This document shows, piece by piece, positions 1-5,740 of a DNA stretch of 7,967 nt; the stretch's first letter is position 1; each line of letters begins with the position of its first letter. The notes below the pieces were generated by a model, which was not told the DNA's origin, ran no database searches, and saw only the letters and a list, made by a program, of their open reading frames with translations. The translations under genes and the position numbers were made by a program. The stretch lies in the NCBI GenBank assembly GCA_947628265.1, contig CANQZF010000072.1:1-7967 (forward strand), given 5' to 3'. The DNA is from an uncultured Oscillospiraceae bacterium (GTDB lineage Bacteria; Bacillota; Clostridia; Oscillospirales; Oscillospiraceae).

Positions 1-251
1 CGGTGGCCCTCCGGATGGTCTGGCAGGTCTATGAGGCGGTGAAGATCCCCATCATCGGCATGGGCGGCGTCGCCAGCGCGGAGGACGTCATCGAGATGAT
101 GCTGGCTGGCGCCACGGCGGTGGAGGTGGGGGCCGCCAACCTTGTGGACCCCCTGGCCTCAAAGAAAATCGTGGAGGAGCTGCCCGCCGTTTGCGAGCGG
201 CTGCACATAGAAAATTTAACGGATATAATTGGAGGAGCGCATCATGGGTAA
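1..251 (+). CDS. pyrD: Dihydroorotate dehydrogenase catalytic subunit, C-terminal part (5' truncated)
   Basis: The window opens inside this gene; the reading frame is already open at base 1 and about 82 C-terminal residues are visible, ending at TAA 249-251. The fragment carries the FMN-phosphate-binding part of the TIM barrel: IPIIGMGGV, then about 20 residues later GATAVEVGAANLVDP, both typical of class 1B (PyrDB-type) dihydroorotate dehydrogenases. In that class the enzyme oxidises dihydroorotate to orotate in the cytoplasm, usually with an electron-transfer partner PyrK; no pyrK is in this window and it would be expected upstream. The stop codon lies inside pyrF (8-base overlap, 244-251), so the two genes are translationally coupled. 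The GTG at base 3 is an internal valine codon, not a start. The identification is firm; assignment to subclass 1B rests on the two motifs and operon context only. Confidence 0.93.
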   Translation, partial: VALRMVWQVYEAVKIPIIGMGGVASAEDVIEMMLAGATAVEVGAANLVDPLASKKIVEELPAVCERLHIENLTDIIGGAHHG

Positions 252-942
252 GGACGTCATCGTGGCCTGCGATTTCGCCAGCGCCGCAAAGACCTTTGAA
301 TTTTTGGACAAATTCGGCACGGCCCGGCCCTTTGTGAAGATCGGCATGGAGCTCTACTACGCCGAGGGGCCGGACATCGTGCGGAAGATCAAGGAGCGGG
401 GGCATAAAATCTTTCTCGACTTGAAGCTCCACGACATCCCCAACACCGTGAAAAAGGCCATGGCGGTGCTCTCCGGCCTCAACGTGGACATGACGAACCT
501 CCACGCCGGCGGGGGCATCGAGATGATGAAGTACGCCGTAGAGGGCCTGACGCGCCCCGACGGGACGCGGCCCCTGCTCATCGCCGTCACCATGCTGACC
601 AGCATCTCTGGGGACGTGATGGCAAACGAGCTGGGTATTTCCGGGCAGCTGCCGGAGACGGTGATCCGCTACGCCAAAAACGCCGCGTCAGCCGGCCTCG
701 ACGGGGTGGTCTGCTCGCCCCTGGAGGCCCGGGTGGTCCACGAAAGCTGCGGCGCGGGCTTTGTCACCGTCACCCCCGGCGTGCGCTTTGCCGGCGGGGA
801 CGTTGGGGACCAGAAGCGGGTCATGACCCCCGCCGAGGCCAAAAAAATCGGCTCCGACTACATCGTGGTGGGCCGCCCCATCACCGCCGCCCCCGACCCG
901 GAGGAGGCGTACCTTCGTTGCGTTCGGGAGTTTGTGGACTGA
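244..942 (+). CDS. pyrF: Orotidine 5'-phosphate decarboxylase
   Basis: This 232-residue protein catalyses the last step of UMP synthesis, decarboxylation of OMP to UMP. The family signature is plain: VACDFAS near the N-terminus (Asp10), KIGMEL (Lys32), and the catalytic D-x-K-x-x-D set in LDLKLHDIPNT (Asp59, Lys61, Asp64). Near the C-terminus are VTPGVR and the phosphate-binding stretch YIVVGRPI. The length matches the short bacterial group of about 230-240 residues. ATG 244 is preferred because GGAGGAG at 231-237 sits six bases upstream and the protein then begins MGKDVIVACDF; a longer reading from TTG 229 would start before the ribosome-binding site. It overlaps pyrD by 8 bases, and its TGA shares one base with the next ATG (TGATG, 940-944), so pyrD, pyrF and the HAD gene should be co-translated. 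Confidence 0.97.
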   Translation: MGKDVIVACDFASAAKTFEFLDKFGTARPFVKIGMELYYAEGPDIVRKIKERGHKIFLDLKLHDIPNTVKKAMAVLSGLNVDMTNLHAGGGIEMMKYAVEGLTRPDGTRPLLIAVTMLTSISGDVMANELGISGQLPETVIRYAKNAASAGLDGVVCSPLEARVVHESCGAGFVTVTPGVRFAGGDVGDQKRVMTPAEAKKIGSDYIVVGRPITAAPDPEEAYLRCVREFVD

Positions 943-1586
943 TGGCCGCCCGATACGCCCTTTTCGACCTGGACGGGACGCTGACCGACCCCAAAGAGGG
1001 CATCACCCACTCCGCCGCCTACGCCCTCCGGCATTTCGGGATTGAGGCAGACCCCGAGAGCCTCACCGCCTTCATCGGCCCGCCGCTCCTTGAGACCTTT
1101 CCAATGTTCGGCATCCCGGAGGATAAGCTCCATGAGGCGGTCAGCAAATTCCGGGAGTATTTCGAGCCCCGGGGGTGGATGGAGAATGTCCCCTACCCCG
1201 GCATCGAGGGGACGCTGGAAAAACTGCAAAAGGCCGGAATTTCCCTGATTTTAGCCACCTCCAAGCCGGAGAAGTTCGCCATCCGCATTATGGAGCGCTT
1301 TGACCTTGCCAAATACTTCACCCACCTTTGCGGCGCGCCCATGGACGAGTCCAAGGCCCACAAGGCCGGCGTCGTCGCCCGGGCCATCAAGGAGGCGGGC
1401 ATCACGGACCCCTCCCGGGTCCTCATGGTGGGTGACCGCCGCCACGACGTGGAGGGCGCGAGACAAAACGGCCTTGCCACCGTCGGCGTCCTCTGGGGCT
1501 ACGGCACCCGGGAGGAGCTGGAAACGGCGGGCGCGAAGTACCTGGCGGAAAATTTGGGGGAGCTGGAGGAGATCCTCTTACGGTGA
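942..1586 (+). CDS. HAD-superfamily hydrolase (5'-nucleotidase / phosphoglycolate phosphatase-like)
   Basis: This 214-residue protein carries all four HAD phosphatase motifs: motif I FDLDGTLTD (nucleophile Asp9, acid Asp11), motif II LATSKP (Thr106, with Lys108), a motif III lysine in the KAHKAGVV segment (about Lys141), and motif IV MVGDRRHDVEGA (Asp165 and Asp169). The residues between motifs I and II form the helical C1 cap of the Gph-like subfamily. The wording YALFDLDGTLTDPKEGIT is characteristic of HAD proteins annotated as 5'-nucleotidase-like or phosphoglycolate phosphatase-like. The substrate cannot be read from sequence. Position in the pyrimidine operon, with its start overlapping the pyrF stop by one base, makes a nucleoside monophosphate such as UMP or OMP a reasonable guess, but that is inference. 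Roughly 25 bases after its stop the palindromic repeat cluster begins. Confidence 0.9.
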   Translation: MAARYALFDLDGTLTDPKEGITHSAAYALRHFGIEADPESLTAFIGPPLLETFPMFGIPEDKLHEAVSKFREYFEPRGWMENVPYPGIEGTLEKLQKAGISLILATSKPEKFAIRIMERFDLAKYFTHLCGAPMDESKAHKAGVVARAIKEAGITDPSRVLMVGDRRHDVEGARQNGLATVGVLWGYGTREELETAGAKYLAENLGELEEILLR

Positions 1587-1611
1587 CCGCAAAAGGCCCG
1601 GAGGTCAACAG

Positions 1612-1842
1612 CGGACGGGCCGCCGGGGACGGCGGCCCCTACATTAACCCCTGCGAATATTCCGGAATGGCCCCAAAGATAGCCGTAGGGGCCGATGACC
1701 TCATCGGCCCGTCCCCCGTTTACCGCATCGTCCAGGACAACGCCGTAGGGGTCGCCGTCCCCGGCGACCCGTCCCTCAATTTTCATCCGGACCCCCAATT
1801 ACCGCGCAATGCCCCCGTACGGGCCGCCGCCCAGGTTGGCCC
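1612..1842. repeat. Cluster 1 of GC-rich palindromic repeats, inside the pyrimidine operon
   Basis: Four hairpin units of one family lie between the HAD and HIT genes. Unit 1 (1612-1643) has stem 1617-1624/1631-1638 and reads GGACGGG...CCCCTAC. Units 2 to 4 are in the opposite orientation (CGTAGGGG...CCCGTCC): unit 2 at 1683-1714 (stem 1689-1698/1701-1710), unit 3 at 1743-1775 (stem 1749-1757/1762-1770), and a degenerate unit 4 at 1813-1842 (stem 1821-1825/1838-1842). The spacers between units 2-3 and 3-4 match the two spacer types of the cluster at 5741-6099 when reverse complemented. The stretch 1744-1777 is repeated exactly at 5580-5613 and, inverted, at 5870-5903. Nothing here looks coding, although a frame happens to stay open through it into the HIT gene. 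Transcripts of the operon would carry all four hairpins. Confidence 0.88.
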
Positions 1843-1879
1843 TAAAGGGACAGCAAATATCTACCCGGAGGTTAGAAAT

Positions 1880-2344
1880 ATGTGCTTCATTTGTGACCGT
1901 ATCGAGCAAATCAAAAACGGCGCCAACCCCTATTTTGTGCGGGAGCTGGAGACCGGGTATGTGGTCATCGGGGACAACCAGCACTTTCGGGGGTACACGC
2001 TCTTTCTCTACAAGCACCACGAGGGGAAAACGGAGCTCTTCCACCTGGAGCCCCGGGAGCGGGCCAAATTCATGGAGGAGATGGTCCTGGTCTCCGAGGC
2101 CGTCAGCCGTGCCTTTGGGGCGGAGAAAATGAACTGCGAGCTTTTGGGAAACGGCGACGCGCACCTGCACTGGCACCTATTCCCGCGCAGGTCCGGGGAC
2201 ATCGAAAGCTGCGGCAACAACGGCCGTGGGCCCGTCTGGTGGTATCCCATGGAAAAGATGTACGCCGACGACAACCGCCCGACGCCGGAGGAGCTGGAGG
2301 ACATGAAGCAAAGGCTCCGCGCGGAATTGGACAAGCTCATTTAG
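1880..2344 (+). CDS. HIT family nucleotide hydrolase/transferase
   Basis: This 154-residue protein has the histidine triad HLHWHLFPR (His95, His97, His99), with the upstream NGDAH segment typical of HIT hydrolases; the middle histidine is the expected nucleophile. An N-terminal MCFICDRI segment gives a Cys-x-x-Cys pair (Cys2, Cys5) like the metal-binding N-termini of some HIT proteins. Family members cleave nucleotide phosphoanhydrides or phosphoramidates such as Ap4A; the actual substrate is unknown here. ATG 1880 is chosen because GGAGGT at 1867-1872 lies seven bases upstream and the family's conserved N-terminus begins there. An in-frame extension back to GTG 1583 would translate the repeat cluster into about 99 residues without family similarity. 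The stop is 30 bases before pyrE, so it belongs to the pyr operon, perhaps as a nucleotide house-cleaning enzyme (inference). Confidence 0.92.
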   Translation: MCFICDRIEQIKNGANPYFVRELETGYVVIGDNQHFRGYTLFLYKHHEGKTELFHLEPRERAKFMEEMVLVSEAVSRAFGAEKMNCELLGNGDAHLHWHLFPRRSGDIESCGNNGRGPVWWYPMEKMYADDNRPTPEELEDMKQRLRAELDKLI

Positions 2345-2374
2345 ATAAAAACGATCCACAGGAGGAACGATTAT

Positions 2375-3031
2375 ATGGAAACCTACAAGCACGAATTCAT
2401 TGCATTTTTAGAGTCGGCGGGGGTGCTGAAGTTCGGGGACTTCACGGCAAAATCCGGGCGGAAGATCCCCTACTTCATCAACGCCGGGGACATCAAGACC
2501 GGGGAGCAGATCATGCGCCTGGGGGAGTTTTACGCGCGGGCGTACTTAGAGCACCTGGGAAAGAAGCGGACCGTCCTCTTCGGGCCGGCCTACAAGGGCA
2601 TCCCCATCGCCGTCTCCGCCGCCGCCGCTCTGGCGAGGGAGGGCCTCGACGTCCCCTTCTGCTTTAACCGCAAGGAGGCCAAGGACCACGGCGAGGGCGG
2701 CACCATCGTGGGCTGGAAGCCCCAGCCCGGGGAGGAGATCGTCATTACCGAGGACGTCATCACCGCCGGGACCGCCATCCGGGAGAGCATGGAAATTTTA
2801 TCCCAGCTGGAGGGCGCCAAGGTGGCGGCGTGCCTCATCATGGTGAACCGTGGCGAAAAGGGCAAGACCGACAAGGGCGCCATGGAGGAGATCGAGGAGG
2901 AGTTTGGCTTCCCGGTCTACTCCGTGGTGGACGTCTGGGACATCATCGAGTATTTGGAGGAGAAGCCGGAGAACGCCGAGAACGTAGCGCGCATCCGCGC
3001 CTACCTCGCCGTGAACGGAGCGAAGAAATGA
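2375..3031 (+). CDS. pyrE: Orotate phosphoribosyltransferase
   Basis: This 218-residue type I phosphoribosyltransferase joins orotate and PRPP to give OMP, the substrate of PyrF. Visible signatures are FGPAYKGIPIA (residues 69-79), the flexible catalytic loop FNRKEAKDHGEGG (97-109; Arg99, Lys100, Lys103, His105), and the PRPP-binding motif ITEDVITAGTA (124-134, with the acidic pair Glu126-Asp127). Length and loop wording resemble the E. coli-type enzyme of about 213 residues. GGAGGAA at 2361-2367 sits seven bases before ATG 2375, supporting this start. It follows the HIT gene by 30 bases and overlaps pyrB by four bases (ATGA, 3028-3031), indicating tight translational coupling. PRPP for this reaction would come from Prs, whose gene starts at 7563. 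Confidence 0.98.
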   Translation: METYKHEFIAFLESAGVLKFGDFTAKSGRKIPYFINAGDIKTGEQIMRLGEFYARAYLEHLGKKRTVLFGPAYKGIPIAVSAAAALAREGLDVPFCFNRKEAKDHGEGGTIVGWKPQPGEEIVITEDVITAGTAIRESMEILSQLEGAKVAACLIMVNRGEKGKTDKGAMEEIEEEFGFPVYSVVDVWDIIEYLEEKPENAENVARIRAYLAVNGAKK

Positions 3032-3942
3032 GAAGTCTAATCGATATTGCGGACCTCAGCGTTTCGGAGATCGACGCCCTCATCGCCAAGGCCCAGGACA
3101 TCATCGCAAACCCCGAAAAATACGCGGAAAAGTGCCATCGGCGCAAGCTGGCCACCCTCTTTTACGAGCCCTCCACCCGCACGCGCCTCAGCTTTGAGTC
3201 CGCCATGCTGGAGCTGGGGGGCCAGGTCATCGGCTTTTCCGAGGCCCAGTCCAGCTCCGCCTCCAAGGGGGAGAGCGTGGCGGACACCGCCCGGGTCATC
3301 AGCTGCTTTGCGGACATCATCGCCATGCGCCACCCCATGGAGGGCGCGCCCAGAGTGGCGGCCATGAACGCCAGCATCCCCGTCATTAACGCCGGGGACG
3401 GCGGCCACAACCACCCCACTCAGACTCTCACGGACCTTCTGACCATCAAGCGCGAGAAGGGGCGGCTCGACCACATGACCGTGGGCTGCTGCGGGGACCT
3501 GAAGTTCGGGCGCACCGTCCACAGTCTCCTCGGGGCCATGAGCCGGTATGAGGGCGTGGACTTCGTGCTCATCTCCCCGGAGGAGCTAAAAGTGCCGGAG
3601 CACGTCCGCACCGACATCTTAAAGGCCCGAAACGTAAGCTACCGGGAGACGGAGTCCCTGCAGGAGGCCATGCCGGAGCTGGACGTCCTCTACATGACGC
3701 GCGTCCAGCGGGAGCGGTTCATCTCTGAGGCCGACTACGTGCGCTTAAAGGACACCTACATCCTCACGCCCGACAAGCTGGAGACGGCCAAGCCCGACCT
3801 TGCCATCCTCCACCCCCTGCCCCGGGTCAACGAGATCTCCGTGGCCATCGACAAAGACCCCCGGGCGTGCTACTTCAAGCAGGTCCTCAACGGGAAATTC
3901 ATCCGCATGGCCCTCATTTTGATGCTTCTGGAGGTGGAGTAA
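3028..3942 (+). CDS. pyrB: Aspartate carbamoyltransferase catalytic chain
   Basis: This 304-residue protein catalyses the committed step of pyrimidine synthesis, carbamoyl phosphate plus aspartate to carbamoyl aspartate. The carbamoyl-phosphate site is intact: YEPSTRTRLSFE (Ser49-Thr-Arg-Thr-Arg53), the mobile loop SSSASKGES (75-83, Lys80), MRHP (Arg101), GHNHPTQ (His129, Gln132) and HPLPR (262-266). The length fits the 300-310 residue family. The start ATG 3028 overlaps the pyrE stop, with GGAG at 3017-3020 seven bases upstream; an in-frame extension into pyrE would add an unrelated N-terminus. Its TAA shares one base with the ATG of pyrI, the arrangement expected for a pair made in equal amounts. 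A PyrI partner implies the class B dodecamer (two catalytic trimers, three regulatory dimers) with allosteric nucleotide control. Confidence 0.98.
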   Translation: MRSLIDIADLSVSEIDALIAKAQDIIANPEKYAEKCHRRKLATLFYEPSTRTRLSFESAMLELGGQVIGFSEAQSSSASKGESVADTARVISCFADIIAMRHPMEGAPRVAAMNASIPVINAGDGGHNHPTQTLTDLLTIKREKGRLDHMTVGCCGDLKFGRTVHSLLGAMSRYEGVDFVLISPEELKVPEHVRTDILKARNVSYRETESLQEAMPELDVLYMTRVQRERFISEADYVRLKDTYILTPDKLETAKPDLAILHPLPRVNEISVAIDKDPRACYFKQVLNGKFIRMALILMLLEVE

Positions 3943-4358
3943 TGCTTATAGGAACCATCGTGGACGGCATCGTCATCGACCACATCCCCGCCGGGCGCGG
4001 GATGGAGCTCTACCGGTATCTGGAGCTGGACAAGCTCCAGTGCGAGGTGGCCCTCATCAAAAACGCCCCCAGCGGGAAGCTGGGGAAGAAGGACATTTTG
4101 AAGGTCAACGAGGTCATCGACCTCAATTTCGACCTTTTGGGCTACATCGACCCCCACATCACCGTCAATATCATCCGAAACGGCCAGCGGGTGGAGAAGC
4201 GCCACCCCGACCTGCCGGAGACCATCCGTGGCGTCATCCGGTGCAAAAACCCCCGGTGCATCACCAGCTGCGAGCAGGAGCTGGAGCACATCTTCAAGCT
4301 CACGGACCGGGAGAACCGGGTCTATCGGTGTATTTACTGCGATACCAAAGCGAAATGA
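3942..4358 (+). CDS. pyrI: Aspartate carbamoyltransferase regulatory chain
   Basis: This 138-residue protein is the non-catalytic regulatory subunit of aspartate transcarbamoylase. The N-terminal allosteric domain is recognisable (IVDGIVIDHIPAG, then LNFDLLGYIDPHITVNII), and the C-terminal zinc domain has four correctly spaced cysteines, CKNPRC and CIYC (Cys101, Cys106, Cys130, Cys133), needed to hold the regulatory chain on PyrB. In known homologues the N-terminal domain binds CTP/UTP and ATP; which effectors work here cannot be read from sequence. At 138 residues it is somewhat shorter than the E. coli protein (about 153). GGAGGTGGAG at 3930-3939, inside the end of pyrB, supplies the ribosome-binding site. 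It is the last gene of the visible pyr operon and is followed by a strong hairpin. Confidence 0.97.
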   Translation: MLIGTIVDGIVIDHIPAGRGMELYRYLELDKLQCEVALIKNAPSGKLGKKDILKVNEVIDLNFDLLGYIDPHITVNIIRNGQRVEKRHPDLPETIRGVIRCKNPRCITSCEQELEHIFKLTDRENRVYRCIYCDTKAK

Positions 4359-4364
4359 TTTCCA

Positions 4365-4395
4365 GCGCCCCGGAAAGCTCATTTTTCCGGGGCGC
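4365..4395 (+). terminator. Perfect 12-bp hairpin after pyrI, probable operon end
   Basis: GCGCCCCGGAAA (4365-4376) is exactly complementary to TTTCCGGGGCGC (4384-4395), leaving a 7-base loop. It starts six bases after the pyrI stop, where an operon terminator is expected. No U-tract follows (the next bases are AACTGTGAG), so it is not a classic intrinsic terminator and could instead protect the 3' end of the message or act with a termination factor. A small 6-bp hairpin (GCAACT/AGTTGC, 4394-4408) overlaps its foot. Confidence 0.55.
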
Positions 4396-4430
4396 AACTG
4401 TGAGTTGCGGGATTTCCAAGCGTGGGTTTG

Positions 4431-4459
4431 CAGACAAGAGGGCGGTTTTGTGGTACGCT
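4431..4459 (+). promoter_or_regulatory. Candidate promoter for the XRE membrane protein gene
   Basis: CAGACA (4431-4436, four of six to the -35 consensus) is followed after exactly 17 bases by TACGCT (4454-4459), preceded by TGG so that it forms an extended -10. The match is weak, but it lies in the right place between the post-pyrI hairpin and the next start codon. Confidence 0.35.
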
Positions 4460-4481
4460 TGGAGGGAAAGGGGGGCTTTAC

Positions 4482-5357
4482 ATGAGCCTTGGAACAAATC
4501 TTTATACCCTGCGGGCGAGAGTGGGGATGAGCCAGGACACCCTGGCGGAGAAATTAGAGGTGTCCCGCCAGTCGGTGAGCAAATGGGAGACGGACGCCTC
4601 CGTCCCGGAGCTTGAAAAGCTCATCAAGCTCGCGGAACTCTTTGGCGTGACGTTGGACGATCTTATCCTGGGCGACGCGGGCGCGCCGTCCGCGCGGCCC
4701 CTGTCCGAGGAGCCCCGCCGGGACGCCTGGGGCCCGGGGCGCGGAAAATCGCCGGTGTCCCACGGGCAGCTGACCGCCGGGAACGTGCTCCTTATATTGA
4801 GCGCGGCGCTGCCACTGGCGCTGCTGCTCTTCTGGGGGCTCTCCGGGCTTTTGCTGGGCGCGTATCTCGACCTCATTCTTCTCCCCTGCGGCGTCATCTG
4901 CCGCAAGTGCCCCAAGCGGGCGGCGCTCTGGAGCGCTTGGGTGGTGTGGCTCTGGGCGGACGCCTGCGTCACGGGGGCCATGGGTTTCTCCACGTGGTCG
5001 TGGCTGTCCGTCCTCTGGGCCAACCCAGAGGTCCTGGCGCAGATGAGCGGACGGCTGATCTTCTCCGGCGTCATGTCGGTGAGCCTCGTGGGGATGACGG
5101 CCTGGACGCTGTGGTCCTTCCGCCGCGTGAGGCTGCCCCGGACGTGGAAAAATATCGCCCTCACCGTGGCGGCGTGGCTGGCCCGGGTGGCCGTGGGTGT
5201 TCTGGCGGGCTATGTGATGGCGTCCCTGGCGCGGACCGGGAACACGCGCCTCCTCAGCCTCGTCCATTCCCCGCTCTTCCTCCTCCAGGACGCCCTCACC
5301 CCCGCCGCCATCACCCTGACCGTGGCGCTGCTGAGAAAAAGGAGTGGGGAGGAATAG
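4482..5357 (+). CDS. XRE-type helix-turn-helix regulator fused to a multi-pass membrane domain
   Basis: This 291-residue protein begins with a canonical HTH_3/XRE DNA-binding domain (residues 5-63): MSQDTLAEKLEVSRQSVSKWE contains both helices of the motif, followed by LIKLAELFGVTLDDLI. A proline- and charge-rich linker (about 65-95) leads to a hydrophobic region with around six predicted membrane helices (about 101-119, 121-140, 148-168, 191-212, 225-250, 262-284). Proteins of this layout are common in Clostridia, and membrane sequestration or stress sensing is often assumed, but the signal and target are unknown here. ATG 4482 is chosen because a G-rich site (4470-4475) lies six bases upstream and the HTH domain starts at once. 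It appears to have its own promoter and is probably not part of the pyr operon. Confidence 0.85.
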   Translation: MSLGTNLYTLRARVGMSQDTLAEKLEVSRQSVSKWETDASVPELEKLIKLAELFGVTLDDLILGDAGAPSARPLSEEPRRDAWGPGRGKSPVSHGQLTAGNVLLILSAALPLALLLFWGLSGLLLGAYLDLILLPCGVICRKCPKRAALWSAWVVWLWADACVTGAMGFSTWSWLSVLWANPEVLAQMSGRLIFSGVMSVSLVGMTAWTLWSFRRVRLPRTWKNIALTVAAWLARVAVGVLAGYVMASLARTGNTRLLSLVHSPLFLLQDALTPAAITLTVALLRKRSGEE

Positions 5358-5380
5358 GGGGGCGGTACGCACCAGCCGCC

Positions 5381-5613
5381 GTAGGGGCCGCCTCATCTCC
5401 GCGCCAAGAGCCGCCCTTCGGGCGGTAGCGCTCCGAAACGCGTCTGCGGGCGCAGTCTTGGCGGCCCGTCCCCGTCCACCGCATCGCCCCAGCCAACGCC
5501 GTAAGGGCCGGACACCGTGCCGGCCCGTTTTTCCAGCTCGCTTACGCTTTCCGGCAAACGCTGAAACCTCAAAAACCGTCGTAGGGGTCGCCGTCCCCGG
5601 CGACCCGTCCCTC
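5381..5613. repeat. Cluster 2 of palindromic repeats (CGTAGGGG...CCCGTCC orientation)
   Basis: Three units follow the XRE gene. The first is split: its left arm GGGCCGCC (5385-5392) and right arm GGCGGCCC (5460-5467) are separated by 67 bases that include a second palindromic element (5402-5463). The second unit (5499-5530) has stem 5505-5511/5520-5526. The third (5579-5612) has stem 5585-5593/5598-5606, and 5580-5613 is identical to 1744-1777. The spacer between the first two units (about 5474-5499) matches, when reverse complemented, the GTTGGCTGGG...GCGGT spacer type of the cluster at 5741-6099. The 48 bases at 5531-5578 resemble neither spacer type; they are bounded by GTTTTT (5527-5532) and AAAAAC (5571-5576). 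No coding content is apparent. Confidence 0.82.
5402..5463. repeat. Two-hairpin palindromic element inserted in a repeat unit
   Basis: The ends CGCCAAGA (5402-5409) and TCTTGGCG (5456-5463) pair over 8 bp. Inside are two hairpins, CCGCCC-TTC-GGGCGG (5411-5425) and CTGCG-GG-CGCAG (5444-5455). The whole folds as a closed stem with two branches and sits at the apex of the first unit of the 5381-5613 cluster. It shares layout and some wording (GCCGC...AGCG after the closing stem) with the larger element at 5652-5720. Confidence 0.6.
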
Positions 5614-5651
5614 GGTTTACATCTCACCCCTTAATAACTGCGTTATCCCCA

Positions 5652-5720
5652 GAAAAAGGTTTTCGCCGCACAAGTGTGCAGCGAATGATTTGATGTGCGG
5701 CGTAGCCGCAAACCTTTTTT
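5652..5720. repeat. Cruciform/branched palindrome between two oppositely oriented repeat arrays
   Basis: The outer arms AAAAAGGTTT (5653-5662) and AAACCTTTTT (5710-5719) pair exactly. The interior can fold in two ways: a long arm GCCGCACA/TGTGCGGC (5665-5672/5694-5701), or two separate hairpins GCACA-AG-TGTGC (5668-5679) and TGCGGC-GTA-GCCGCA (5696-5710). The A-run on one side and T-run on the other would let it work as an intrinsic terminator in either direction, which is one possible role; a mobile palindromic repeat is another. The flanks 5614-5651 and 5721-5740 show nothing recognisable. Confidence 0.65.
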
Positions 5721-5740
5721 CGGGACGTGGGCGGAAAAAA

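Noticed and set aside
1659..1668. Perfect palindrome ATTCCGGAAT between two oppositely oriented repeat units
   Set aside because: At ten bases and a single copy, it is too short to support an operator or element boundary.
1583..1879. N-terminal extension of the HIT protein from GTG 1583
   Set aside because: It translates the palindromic repeats, lacks a ribosome-binding site at its start, and the HIT family N-terminus (CFICDRI) begins at ATG 1880 behind GGAGGT.
4554..5627. Long minus-strand open frame (357 codons) opposite the XRE gene
   Set aside because: It is antisense to a gene with a recognisable domain, with an Arg/Pro/Gly/His-rich translation typical of high-GC shadow frames.
5344..5634. 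Open frame of 96 codons on the plus strand after the XRE gene
   Set aside because: It is made of repeat units and the branched palindrome; the Arg/Ala/Pro-rich composition is that of GC-rich non-coding DNA.
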